In this document: positions 19,320-30,230 of the stretch, one piece after another | Layout of the letters: each line of letters opens with the position of its first letter | How positions within the stretch are numbered: position 1 is the first letter of the stretch | Translations under genes and position numbers: made by a program | Assembly: GCA_037179515.1 (NCBI GenBank) | Contig: JAXCGZ010020992.1 | Coordinates: forward strand, 1-64,000 | Direction of reading: 5' to 3' | Length of the DNA: 64,000 nt | From: Halocaridina rubra | Taxonomy: Eukaryota > Arthropoda > Malacostraca > Decapoda > Atyidae | Notes under the pieces: generated by a model | Seen by the model: the letters and a program-made list of their open reading frames with translations, nothing else | Database searches by the model: none | Told to the model about the DNA's origin: nothing

Positions 19320-19337
19320 TGGCGCCCGAACAGGGAC
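19320..19337 (+). promoter_or_regulatory. Primer binding site, tRNA-Lys type
   Basis: TGGCGCCCGAACAGGGAC begins four bases after the 5' LTR. This 18-mer is the textbook complement of the 3' end of animal tRNA-Lys(UUU). It fixes the start of minus-strand DNA synthesis and supports the LTR boundary. Confidence 0.93.
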
Positions 19338-19849
19338 CCGAACAGACAGACTGATTTTATAAATTTATTTTTATTTTGCTTTTTAACATTGCACATGAAA
19401 CCCGATTACCATTGGCTCGATTATTGAAATGAATGAATCTTAGGCTGCACACGAAAATTTTCGCGCTAGAGACGTTGCGGATAAGAAATTTTTCTTTATT
19501 TCCAATATTGATTATGGTAACTAATATTTTCTTGTTTCCCATGTGGTAAACAATCTATCAGGAAATCTACATGAGATTATGTGGTAACAGACTTTAGAAA
19601 TTTTGCATGACGAGAAGACGTGTTATATAAAATTTCATTTATTTGCGTGATAAGATTGAGTTTTAAAGCATTCGTGTTTTATATATCCGTTAAAGGGTGA
19701 TATTTGTTAGGAATTGGGAGAAAGCATATTAAGTATTTTTGCTTATAATTGTGTTTTATATTCAAGCATTGACTGCTCATAGATTGGAAGAAAAACTTTG
19801 GTGTCATTTATCGACCCTAGGCTAAGCCTTTCATGTGTCTGAGTTGTCA

Positions 19850-20031
19850 CTGCTGGCTAGTACAGTGGTAACGCGCTGGCTTCGCATTCACGAGGTCGAA
19901 AGATCGGTCCCCGTCCAAGACCGAGAGTTTAAGCTGTTTACTGGCAGGAACTGCTGTGGTTGGACATCACAGTGGGGGGTTGGGGCTTGCCCTGGCTGAC
20001 GAATACCCATTGTAATGAAATGGAAATAAAG

Positions 20032-20078
<47 letters not shown>

Positions 20079-20079
20079 C
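19850..20079 (+). mobile_element. tRNA-derived SINE, copy 1, with (ATT)n tail
   Basis: Body at 19850-20034, then about 45 bp of ATT repeats. The head has a perfect RNA polymerase III A box, TAGTACAGTGG (19858-19868), and a degenerate B box, AGATCGGTCCC (19901-19911), at the usual 43-nt spacing. The seven-base loop TTCGCAT would place anticodon CGC, as in tRNA-Ala. The tail ends AATGAAATGGAAATAAAGTTT. It sits in the leader of the LTR element, so it inserted after that lineage arose. A second copy lies at 39181-39367. Confidence 0.88.
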
Positions 20080-20183
20080 ATTACTAGTAGAAATGTGTAA
20101 TCTGGCTGCCTAGTAAGCTGTTAGCTTATCGTTGGTGTATTTTGCATAGGATCTGTGCCCTTTTTGTAACACTCCAGAATTTT

Positions 20184-20426
20184 ACTTACGACATTTTATT
20201 TGTGGGTACTGCCATATATGCGCTCATACGCAGGCACGACCGCTATACTGTACTTGTTCGTATTACTTACGACATTTTATTTGTGGGTACTGCCATATAC
20301 GCGCTCATACGCAGGCACGACCACTATACTGTACTTGTTCGTATTACTTACGACATTTTATTTGTGGGTACTGCCATATACGCGCTCATACGCAGGCACG
20401 ACCGCTATACTGTACTTGTTTGTACT
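20184..20426 (+). repeat. Three tandem 81-bp repeats in the LTR-element leader
   Basis: Units start at 20184, 20265 and 20346, each opening ACTTACGACATTTTATTTG and nearly identical. Each includes GGTACTGCC..GGCACGACC, able to form a stem with an inner hairpin (cores at 20205-20241, 20286-20322 and 20367-20403). Because 81 is divisible by three, repeated-peptide frames run across it, but there is no sign they are coding. Confidence 0.95.
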
Positions 20427-20460
20427 CTCAGGCACTGGGTGCTAGTCGGTAAAATTCGTT

Positions 20461-20734
20461 GTTGCTCATTCCTTTCATTTGCACCATAACTGCAGGTACT
20501 GCCATGTATTGCTGTTAAGCAGGCACGACTGCCATTCTGTATTACCAGTGTTTCATGCACTGTTTTGCAACATTTTGTTGCTGTTGCACTTGATTGTGTT
20601 GCTCATTCCTTTCATCTGCACAATAACCGCAGGTACTGCCACATATTGCTGTTAAGCAGGCACGACTGCCATTCTGTATTACCAGTGTTTCATGCACTGT
20701 TTTGCAACATTTTGCTGCTGTTGCACTTGATTGT
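20461..20734 (+). repeat. Two tandem 137-bp repeats in the LTR-element leader
   Basis: Units start at 20461 and 20598 (GTTGCTCATTCCTTTCAT). They differ from the 81-bp repeats overall but contain the same core, GGTACTGCC..GGCACGACT (20495-20530 and 20632-20667), so the leader holds five copies of one hairpin module. Confidence 0.93.
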
Positions 20735-20889
20735 ATTTTGAGTCACTTTTATGGTGAGATTTTGAGATCACTTTTACGTTTAAGTTTGAACTGTGGTGTT
20801 GAATTTTTTTTTCTACTACTGTATTGTAGAGATTTTTTTTTTTTTGTGGTTGTTTTGGCACTTCGTTATTGACTGTTCAGGAAACAAAC

Positions 20890-23800
20890 ATGGAAACCAT
20901 CAAAACATTCGATGAGGAGCGTTACCTAGACATACTGATTGCTAGGGGTGAGAGATACGGTTTTTCCCCAAGACAGAAGCTCTTCGAATGGGCTCATGAG
21001 AAGATGGTTGAACGCCGAGATAAGCTGGAGAAGAGAGCAAGTGAGGAGGCACAAGCACAACGTGAGGAGGCACAAGCACAACGTGAGGAGGCACAAGCAC
21101 AACGTGAGGAGGCACAAACACAACGTGAACATGAGCTTGCGCTTGCTCGGCTTCAAGTGGGATTCCCAGACAGTGGTCTTTCAACTGGAAATGGGAACCA
21201 GCCTCGGGAGAGGCCCTCCCCAATACCAAAGTACGAGGACGATGGCAGGCAACCGCTTGATACTTACATCTGCTCTTTCGAAAGTCTTGCGGCAGTCAAC
21301 GAAGGCACAGAGTTTGAGAAGAGTCGTTGGCTGCTAACCTCCATGCCACCCCGTCTGCTCGCCCTGGTCAGTGAACTCGACCAAATGCAACTGAGGGACT
21401 ATGAGAAAGTTAAAAGCACACTCCTGGCCTCGCAGAACCTTTCACCAGCTGAGTGTCGTGCTAGGTATCTTTCTGCTTTCCCATTGAAGGAGGAGAACTG
21501 TAGTACCTTTGGCAAACGCAAGGCTCGCCTCTTTAATGATTGGTTACGGGTTGCAAAGTGTCCTCGTGAGAAGTTGTATGCATTCTTGATGTTTGATGCA
21601 ATTGCCAATGAACTTCCTCCAGATGTTGTTGCATATGTAAGGACTCAGCTTAAGGATGAGATCGACTACGAGAAAAGTCTAGCTGCTGTGGACGAGTACC
21701 TCCAGCACAACCAGCCTGGAGTATGTCTCTGTGATGTTATGAGGGCAAGAAAGGCCGATTCCAAGGTTCGTCCTCAGAGTTGTATCTCCCCCGCAGCAAG
21801 CCATGATTCTTACCGGAAAGGAGATCATAGGAACGGGAAGCACAAGGGCCCCTCGCAGAACTCACATCGTCCAGCACATCCTCCTTACACTCCAAAGCCT
21901 TATTACAGCAATGCACCCACACTCAAGAAGGATAACTCAGTAAGACCTAAGCCTCAGCAGTTCAGAGGCAAAGGCCATTACTCTGCTCCTCCTTCCCAGG
22001 GTTTTCAGCAAAACTCTAAGAGCCACCACGCTCCCTCACACAGCGGCGGCCCACAAAGCCGTCTGGCCACGCACATGGCCCATGCTGTAGAAATAAGGCC
22101 AGAAAGGGCCACTGGGGATAACGCCGAGGAACCTACGTACAAACTTGCCAATGTGGAACTCACCGAATGGGGTAATCCACAGGTGATCCCAAAATGTCTA
22201 GGAACTATAAATGGTGTGGAAGTTGAGATAGCCCTCGACACAGGGGCCAATGGTATATTTGTTGACGAGAGATTCGTCAGGGATGAAGATTATACCGGCG
22301 AAGTCGTTCGTGTGCGGGTTGCCGAAGGAACACCCCAAATACGATGCTGCTGTGCCATTAACCTGGATTGCAAATACTACAAGGGAAAAGCCCCAGCTGT
22401 GGCAGTGATTAGGCTTATGTACCCTGTCTTGATGGGTCGTGCACTGAACCTAGTTCCTACTTTCCAGGCCAACCTATACCATAAGGACATTTCTCGTTAT
22501 AACTTCCCTTGGGGGAAGTCACATGAAGCCATTTCAGCAGCAACTCCTGGCCTCGATGCCAAGAATATGGACGATTCTCCGACTGACTCCATTGAGTCTG
22601 CCGCAGTTAGTAAACGTAATGGGGAACACGGAGAGGTTACCCCTCCTTTACCAGATAATGCACCTCTAGAGCCATTGAAGTCCCGTCCAGACTTTGCCAA
22701 ATTGCAGCAAGAGTGCCCCAGCCTCAAACGCTGGATGCAGCAGGCCACGGAGGGAAGGACCTTCACGGTGAGAGGAGGAGGCCAGATCACTTACGCCCTT
22801 GAAGATGGAGTACTTCGTTGGCATGTGACTAAAGATGGCCACACCTTTAAACAGTTGGTGGTGCCCGCTTCGTTGCGCCGCCAGGCTATGCATGTGGCAC
22901 ACCATTTACCTCTGAGTGGACACAGAGGCAAAGCAAAAACTCGGCATGTCCTTCAGAAGGCTTTTGCATGGCCAAACATGTACACCGAGGTAGACAGATA
23001 TGTAGGCTCCTGCCCTGTCTGTCAATCCACCTCAACGGCACCGGTACCGAAAGTTCCCCTGGGGATAACTAAGCTCTCAATGGAGCCATTTTCCAAGGTC
23101 GCTATGGACATACTAGGTCCTATTAATCCAGCTTCGTCCACGGGGAAACAATTCCTCCTGGTATATGTTGACCTGGCAACAAGGTACCCAGATGCAGTGC
23201 CACTGTCTTCTATCACAACTGAAGCAGTCGCTCATGCCCTATTTGAAATCTGCTCCAGGATTGGCTTTCCTGAGCAGGTCACTTCTGACAATGGAAGTCA
23301 GTTTACAAGTAGGCACTTTGAGGCTTTCTGTAACCTTTTAGAAATGAAGCATATTCGTATGAGTGTCTATCATGCCCAATCAAATGGAGCATGCGAACGC
23401 TATAATGGGACATTGAAGCGATGTTTGCGCAAGCTAGTGATAGATATACCTAGGCAGTGGGACAAATACGTCCCTGCTGCACTTTTCTCCTTCAGAGACA
23501 CGCCCCACGACACTACTGGATACTCGCCTTTCGAGCTGATTGGTCATAAGGTCAGAGGCCCAGTAGAATTCTTGGCAGAATGTTGGGATTCACCTACCAT
23601 CGAAGATGACGATAGGGACATCCATGAGTATATTTTGAAGTTTTCGTCTCACCTCAAAAAGGCTTGGAAAACTGCACAATTAGCCATTAAGGGTCACCAG
23701 CAGACTGCCAAGCTCCTCTTTGACAAGCGTGCGCGGCGTCGTGCCCTGACACCCGGAGATCGAGCTCTGTTACTTCTTCCAACAGATACCCGCAAGCTAA

Positions 23801-25671
23801 TGCTACGCTGGAAAGGACCGTACACTGTGGTACACCGGGTGACCCCTGACAATTATGTGCTAAATGTTGATGGCACTAACCGGAAATACCACATTAACCA
23901 GCTGAAGCTTTATTGTGAGGACCCGGAGGCCCACAGGGATCCTGCGCTGGCGCTCCCAGCAACCCCTATAGATGCCTCAAGCATCAACAGAACCTCCGAG
24001 GCTGCAGCAACACAGGTGCTCCATTATAGCCACCCCTTACTTCCTATATTGGAATACTCCACCCTTGCAGTGGAGACAGACTTACGGGAGTGGAGTTTTT
24101 CTGAAGAAGCCCCTCTGGCCGCAGCCACCGCCCTTGCAATTGAAGACATAAGCTTAGCTTTTGATGATGGTAAGGATCCTGCCATTCCCACACACCGAAA
24201 AGAAAGTGTGAGTAATTGCATTATTAACTCCAGACTGCAACCGAGTCAACGGGAACAGCTGAACAAGCTATTAGAGGACTATGAGAACGTCTTCAACGAC
24301 CTCCCAGGCATTACCACTACCCTTGAGCATCATGTCAGATTGACTGACCCAGAGCCATTTCGGCATTCCTATGGTCTTCCCCACCAGCTGTCCTTACGGC
24401 TGAAGGAAGATCTTGACACTTGGGTCCGCCTCGGAATAGTTGAAAAGAGCATTTCGCCTTGGTGTTCGCCGTTACTGGCAGTGCGTAAGCGAGATGGCAG
24501 TCACAGGTTCTGCCTTGACTGTCGTAAGCTTAACTCCCGTACCATCTTTGATGGAGAGCCCATTGCTGACGCCGAGCATATTTTCTCGTTGCTTTCCCAA
24601 GCCCGTTACCTGTCCAAGTTGGATTTGGCCAGTGGATTTTGGCAAGTCCCGTTGAGCGAGACTACCAAGCCTCTTACAGCTTTTTCCACAAGATATGGTC
24701 TATACCAGTTCAGGGTCATGCCTTTTGGTATGGTAAATGCCCCTGGCTGCTTCAGCAGACTCATGAGGATAGTACTACAGGATCTCGACAATGTTTCATG
24801 CTTTATAGACGACATCCTGGTGCATTCTCAGGATTGGTCATCGCACCTCGAGACTCTCCGCAGAGTTCTCACTCGTCTGAACCAGCATGGACTTCATTTA
24901 AAGCCTTCCAAATGTGAGATTGGTTTCACACAATTGCAGTATCTCGGCCACGTGGTTGGAGAAGGAGTTATGTCCCCTTTACATGACAGGGTACAAGCTA
25001 TTAAGGATATGGAGAAACCTGCTACTGTCACTCAACTGAGATCATTCCTGGGTAGTGTCGGCTACTACCAACGGTTCATTCCATACTTTAATACTATCGC
25101 TGCCCCTTTGCAGCAACTGACCTCCTCAAAGCAAAGTAAATCCTCCCCTGTCCAATGGACCGATGAAGCGGAGAGAGCATTTTTCAAGCTCCGAGAAGCA
25201 TTGGCGGGTGAGCCAGTATTACAACTGGTAAGCCCTGATTTTCCATTTATCTTGCAGACCGACGCCTCAGACGAAGGCCTGGGTGCCGTGCTCTTGCAAG
25301 CCCGATCAGACAACTCAGCAGAAGTAGCTCCAGTGCGATATGCAAGCCGCAGGCTTTGCCCTGCAGAGCGAAATTACTCCACCGTGGAGAAGGAAGCTCT
25401 AGCTGCTTATTGGGCCATAAAGAAATTTGAAGTCCATCTGTATGGCCAACATTTTACACTGAGAACCGACCACCGACCTCTCCTATATTTACAGACTGCA
25501 GACAAGCTAAATCCTCGCCTGAAAAGGTGGGCACTTTACCTGAATCTTTTCAAATTCACTGCCCAACATGTTCATGGCAAGGACAATGACCTTGCTGATC
25601 TACTAAGTCGACGGTCGTTACCCTCAAATGAGGAAGCTGGTGCTGTTAGCCTAAATTTGACTAGTCAGTAA
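20890..25671 (+). CDS. Gag-Pol polyprotein, order Gag-PR-IN-RT-RNase H
   Basis: 1593 residues from the first ATG (20890); the frame is open slightly upstream. Gag is about 1-400: coiled N-terminus, four EEAQAQR repeats, a basic His/Pro/Gln-rich end and no CCHC knuckle. Protease: D450-T-G-A. Integrase: H2C2 zinc finger (H672; C708, C711), then D740, D800 and E836 with the exact D-35-E spacing, and a GPY-type module WKGPY at 974-978. RT: about 1130-1330, with LDCRKLNSRT, LDLASGFWQV, FRVMPFGMVNAP and the active site F-I-D1307-D1308. RNase H: D1458, E1502, D1527 and D1570. RT/RNase H are Ty3/Gypsy-like, yet integrase precedes RT, an order normal for Ty1/copia. Among Gypsy elements this order is known from the Gmr1 group. 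No stop or frameshift separates gag from pol. Confidence 0.96.
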   Translation: METIKTFDEERYLDILIARGERYGFSPRQKLFEWAHEKMVERRDKLEKRASEEAQAQREEAQAQREEAQAQREEAQTQREHELALARLQVGFPDSGLSTGNGNQPRERPSPIPKYEDDGRQPLDTYICSFESLAAVNEGTEFEKSRWLLTSMPPRLLALVSELDQMQLRDYEKVKSTLLASQNLSPAECRARYLSAFPLKEENCSTFGKRKARLFNDWLRVAKCPREKLYAFLMFDAIANELPPDVVAYVRTQLKDEIDYEKSLAAVDEYLQHNQPGVCLCDVMRARKADSKVRPQSCISPAASHDSYRKGDHRNGKHKGPSQNSHRPAHPPYTPKPYYSNAPTLKKDNSVRPKPQQFRGKGHYSAPPSQGFQQNSKSHHAPSHSGGPQSRLATHMAHAVEIRPERATGDNAEEPTYKLANVELTEWGNPQVIPKCLGTINGVEVEIALDTGANGIFVDERFVRDEDYTGEVVRVRVAEGTPQIRCCCAINLDCKYYKGKAPAVAVIRLMYPVLMGRALNLVPTFQANLYHKDISRYNFPWGKSHEAISAATPGLDAKNMDDSPTDSIESAAVSKRNGEHGEVTPPLPDNAPLEPLKSRPDFAKLQQECPSLKRWMQQATEGRTFTVRGGGQITYALEDGVLRWHVTKDGHTFKQLVVPASLRRQAMHVAHHLPLSGHRGKAKTRHVLQKAFAWPNMYTEVDRYVGSCPVCQSTSTAPVPKVPLGITKLSMEPFSKVAMDILGPINPASSTGKQFLLVYVDLATRYPDAVPLSSITTEAVAHALFEICSRIGFPEQVTSDNGSQFTSRHFEAFCNLLEMKHIRMSVYHAQSNGACERYNGTLKRCLRKLVIDIPRQWDKYVPAALFSFRDTPHDTTGYSPFELIGHKVRGPVEFLAECWDSPTIEDDDRDIHEYILKFSSHLKKAWKTAQLAIKGHQQTAKLLFDKRARRRALTPGDRALLLLPTDTRKLMLRWKGPYTVVHRVTPDNYVLNVDGTNRKYHINQLKLYCEDPEAHRDPALALPATPIDASSINRTSEAAATQVLHYSHPLLPILEYSTLAVETDLREWSFSEEAPLAAATALAIEDISLAFDDGKDPAIPTHRKESVSNCIINSRLQPSQREQLNKLLEDYENVFNDLPGITTTLEHHVRLTDPEPFRHSYGLPHQLSLRLKEDLDTWVRLGIVEKSISPWCSPLLAVRKRDGSHRFCLDCRKLNSRTIFDGEPIADAEHIFSLLSQARYLSKLDLASGFWQVPLSETTKPLTAFSTRYGLYQFRVMPFGMVNAPGCFSRLMRIVLQDLDNVSCFIDDILVHSQDWSSHLETLRRVLTRLNQHGLHLKPSKCEIGFTQLQYLGHVVGEGVMSPLHDRVQAIKDMEKPATVTQLRSFLGSVGYYQRFIPYFNTIAAPLQQLTSSKQSKSSPVQWTDEAERAFFKLREALAGEPVLQLVSPDFPFILQTDASDEGLGAVLLQARSDNSAEVAPVRYASRRLCPAERNYSTVEKEALAAYWAIKKFEVHLYGQHFTLRTDHRPLLYLQTADKLNPRLKRWALYLNLFKFTAQHVHGKDNDLADLLSRRSLPSNEEAGAVSLNLTSQ
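21043..21126 (+). repeat. Four tandem 21-bp codon repeats in gag
   Basis: Four consecutive 21-base units encode EEAQAQR (the last EEAQTQR), in frame, extending a charged alpha-helix or coiled coil near the Gag N-terminus. Near-identical units suggest recent slippage expansion; copy number may vary between copies of the element. Confidence 0.95.
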
Positions 25672-26309
25672 AGATTACTTCTCTAATGTGTTGTTTATTT
25701 TTTATGTTTATCTTTTATGTCTTTAATACTGTACTGTACTTGTTTATTTTAGCGTACAAACGTTATTCCTAATGGAAGACGAAAAAGATGAAGAATAATT
25801 TTTTGATCGTAGTTTTATATTTCCCTTTGTGGGACTTTGAAAGCCAGAACTTGGCAGAAACGTTTTAGTTTAGTGTTGAATAGCTGAAACTGTTTTAAAT
25901 CCAGTCGCCAATGTTAATGACGACGTGGTTCAAATTTTTAATTTGCGTATTCTGTATTTTATTTTGTATATTATATTATTGCCTTCTTGCATGTGAAGCA
26001 TTCATAAACTTAAATATTGATGTTCACTGATATCTAATTGTGATTTAATTTTCTTGAAATTTGAATTTGATCACATTTCTTTTATGTTTTGCATGTCATT
26101 TAATGTTTTGTTTACAAGACTTGTTCACTTTTCCTAATAGTATGATATGTTCCAGTGGTGGATCCCATTCTTATTGTTCATTTGTTCTTTTCCATGAGAA
26201 GGATATCTCATCCCTCATAATAACACTGAAGTCACCGTAACTTCCTCTGTTCTTTTTTCGCCTTCTGTAGTAGAATTTTGCTAAATCAATATTCTCTAGA
26301 AAGGGCCTT
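25672..26309 (+). other. LTR-element 3' non-coding region and polypurine tract
   Basis: No env or accessory frame. The end, AGAAAGGGCCTT at 26298-26309, abuts the 3' LTR and is the best candidate for the polypurine tract priming plus-strand synthesis, though it ends in CCTT rather than pure purine. Confidence 0.7.
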
Positions 26310-28206
26310 TGTGACAGAGTGTTTCGCTCAAAGTCACCAGAGGCTGTTAGATGCCTTATTAAATAAATTAGTAACATAGCTGTTATTTTCTAACTAAAAA
26401 AATAATTCCCACTTCTTGACTTTTGCAGATTATGATTATTTGCAATTTGTATTTTAGCTTATAGCTAATTTTAAATATACCTTATTTACTCTTCTTGTAC
26501 GTGTAGAAGTATAGCCCCGATATAAAGGCTGCTCCTATTTTCTGTCTGCTACGAGCCAAGAAAATTATGAGATTTTTACCAGTAACCTAACTTTTCATTA
26601 TTATTCTCGTTTTATTTTATTTGCTTCCACTTGTTGCACCTAAAAATACTGTCTCTCCCTTGCATCTCTGCTATAATTGCCTGCCAGGGACCACCACTAA
26701 AATAGTCCTTAAAATGATATCAGAGCCAATTACTGCTCTAGAAATGTATCCTACAGATGAACTCACCAGGAGGGACAATGAGACGCTCTTTTTGGCGCCG
26801 AGACTGCCCAGAGGCAACATCTCGCCTGGGCAGTCTAAGTTTATTTCAAATCTTAATTACGTGGCATCTTCACAGGAATTCATCTAGCACAACAAGGTGA
26901 GGGATAGTGTATGGTAAAGCTCGTGGGTCAAGCAAATTGGTTTATTTTCGAGAATTAGTTACATTCGTTACTGGATAAATCTTATGGATTTTTATTCTCA
27001 GATTCCATTCCCATACACACGAAATTTTGTAGATTACCAAACTGGAATCTCACATGCCAAAGTTAATTCCTTAACCTGTAAATTACAGCTGATATACATT
27101 GCTGAGAAGTTTCTTTTCACTGAATGTGATAAACGAAAATCTCATCCTCTGAAGACTGGTTATGAGCCCGTAAAAATCTATCTCTTTTCCTAATAAATTC
27201 TAATTTCATTTCACCCCTTTCTATCATCGTAAATAAAGTGTTTTACGTCAAAAACTCGTCAATAAAGCTATTTGCTATACAAATTGCAAATATTTAAAAG
27301 GTAATTTTTCCCAGTTGGCTTTGCAAATATTTCTTGTTAACCACAATTTAATGAATGCATACCGTATTTATCTTGCTAATTCTTCATATGTTGGGGATAA
27401 AGTGTTTTGAGTTATAAGTTGCAAATACCTCAAAAGGTGGTTTTGCACCCTTTTTTTCATTGCAAAGTTCTTGATAACTAAAAGTGAATGAATACTGTAT
27501 TTATCTCGTAGATTCTTCCTTTATCCTAAATAGAGTGTTTTACCATATTAATTGTTAATCAGTAATAAGCATTGCAACTTTTGTGGTTGCCCACAATTTA
27601 AGGAATACATACAGTACTGTATTTGTCTTGCTTATTCTTCATTTATTGTGAATATATTGTTTTCTTTAAAAACAGTAAAGAATTAATGGTTTTGTATGCT
27701 ATTATGGTAGCATAAATATTTCTGGTTAGCTGTGAATAACCAATATATATTCATCCAGTAGAATGACATTGGAAACTCATTATATGTGTGCTCATGCTTT
27801 CAGTTTCCCATTATAAACAGTGTGTCATTTCTGTTTCTGAAATTGCAGTGTCCTGTATTCTACTCTGCCTGTGTGACAGAGGTAATCATCGAGTTGAGGC
27901 CAAAGTCTTGGCATACGTCCGTGGTGCCGGGAAACGAAATCGTGCTCACCACCTCCGGGATTCGAGGCAGCATTTCATAAAATTTAATTTGAGAAATTTA
28001 ATTCAATTCTTTTAATGTCATTGCATTTCCAAAATTAAAAGAAAGTTGAATTCTGAGTTTCATTTAACCGACTAATGGTAATAGAGATGGGGTGTTCAAG
28101 TACAAATATCTGTCCTGTCTGTTTGTGAGCTCTTAACCGAGCTCGGTACTTTGAGTCCCCTTAGTAAAACAGAATCTTAACAACACTCTAGCATCCAACC
28201 CCAACA
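26310..28206 (+). repeat. 3' LTR (1897 bp)
   Basis: Same termini as the 5' LTR (TGTGACAGAG to CCAACCCCAACA). Differences are about 20 scattered substitutions and small indels, for example a shorter T run, CAAAGTTC against CAAACAGTTC, and GTCTTGC against GTTTGC. Target duplication GTGTA follows immediately. Confidence 0.97.
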
Positions 28207-28211
28207 GTGTA

Positions 28212-30073
<1,862 letters not shown>

Positions 30074-30230
30074 AACATAAGAATAGAGGACACTGCAACA
30101 TGCCTACTGGCACAACACGAGGCAGCTCCATTTTTGAATTGTATTTTCAGCATGTCTAACCTATTCTATTCTACTCTACTTATTTATTCTATTTTTCTTT
30201 TTATGATTTTTCTAATAAGCACTAACCTAT

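Larger units (their letters stand above)
17407..28211 (+). mobile_element. Complete Gypsy-type LTR retrotransposon with IN upstream of RT
   Basis: The element is 17412-28206 (10,795 bp), bounded by the 5-bp target duplication GTGTA (17407-17411 and 28207-28211). Order: 5' LTR, tRNA-Lys-type primer site, 1.5-kb leader with tandem repeats and a nested SINE, one long Gag-Pol frame (20890-25671), about 640 bp of non-coding sequence, purine-rich tract, 3' LTR. The domain order within Pol is protease, integrase, RT, RNase H. There is no env-like frame. The LTRs differ by roughly 20 substitutions and a few indels over 1.9 kb, so the insertion is fairly recent. The single intact frame suggests it was active recently and may still be. 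Confidence 0.96.

Noticed and set aside
19856..19925. A functional tRNA gene
   Set aside because: The pol III boxes are there, but the B box is degenerate, acceptor-stem pairing is not evident, and the sequence continues into a 185-bp body repeated elsewhere with a simple tail: a SINE, not a tRNA gene.
20142..20489. Two plus-strand frames with repeated peptides in the LTR-element leader
   Set aside because: The 81-bp repeat is a multiple of three, so any stop-free unit gives a long frame in more than one phase. Two frames are open together, which argues against coding.
20926..21229. Leu/Cys-rich and Val/Pro-rich antisense frames over gag
   Set aside because: Antisense shadows of the 21-bp EEAQAQR repeats.
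25672..26309. Possible envelope gene after RNase H
   Set aside because: Only about 640 bp and no frame with signal peptide, cysteines or a membrane segment; this is a non-coding 3' region.
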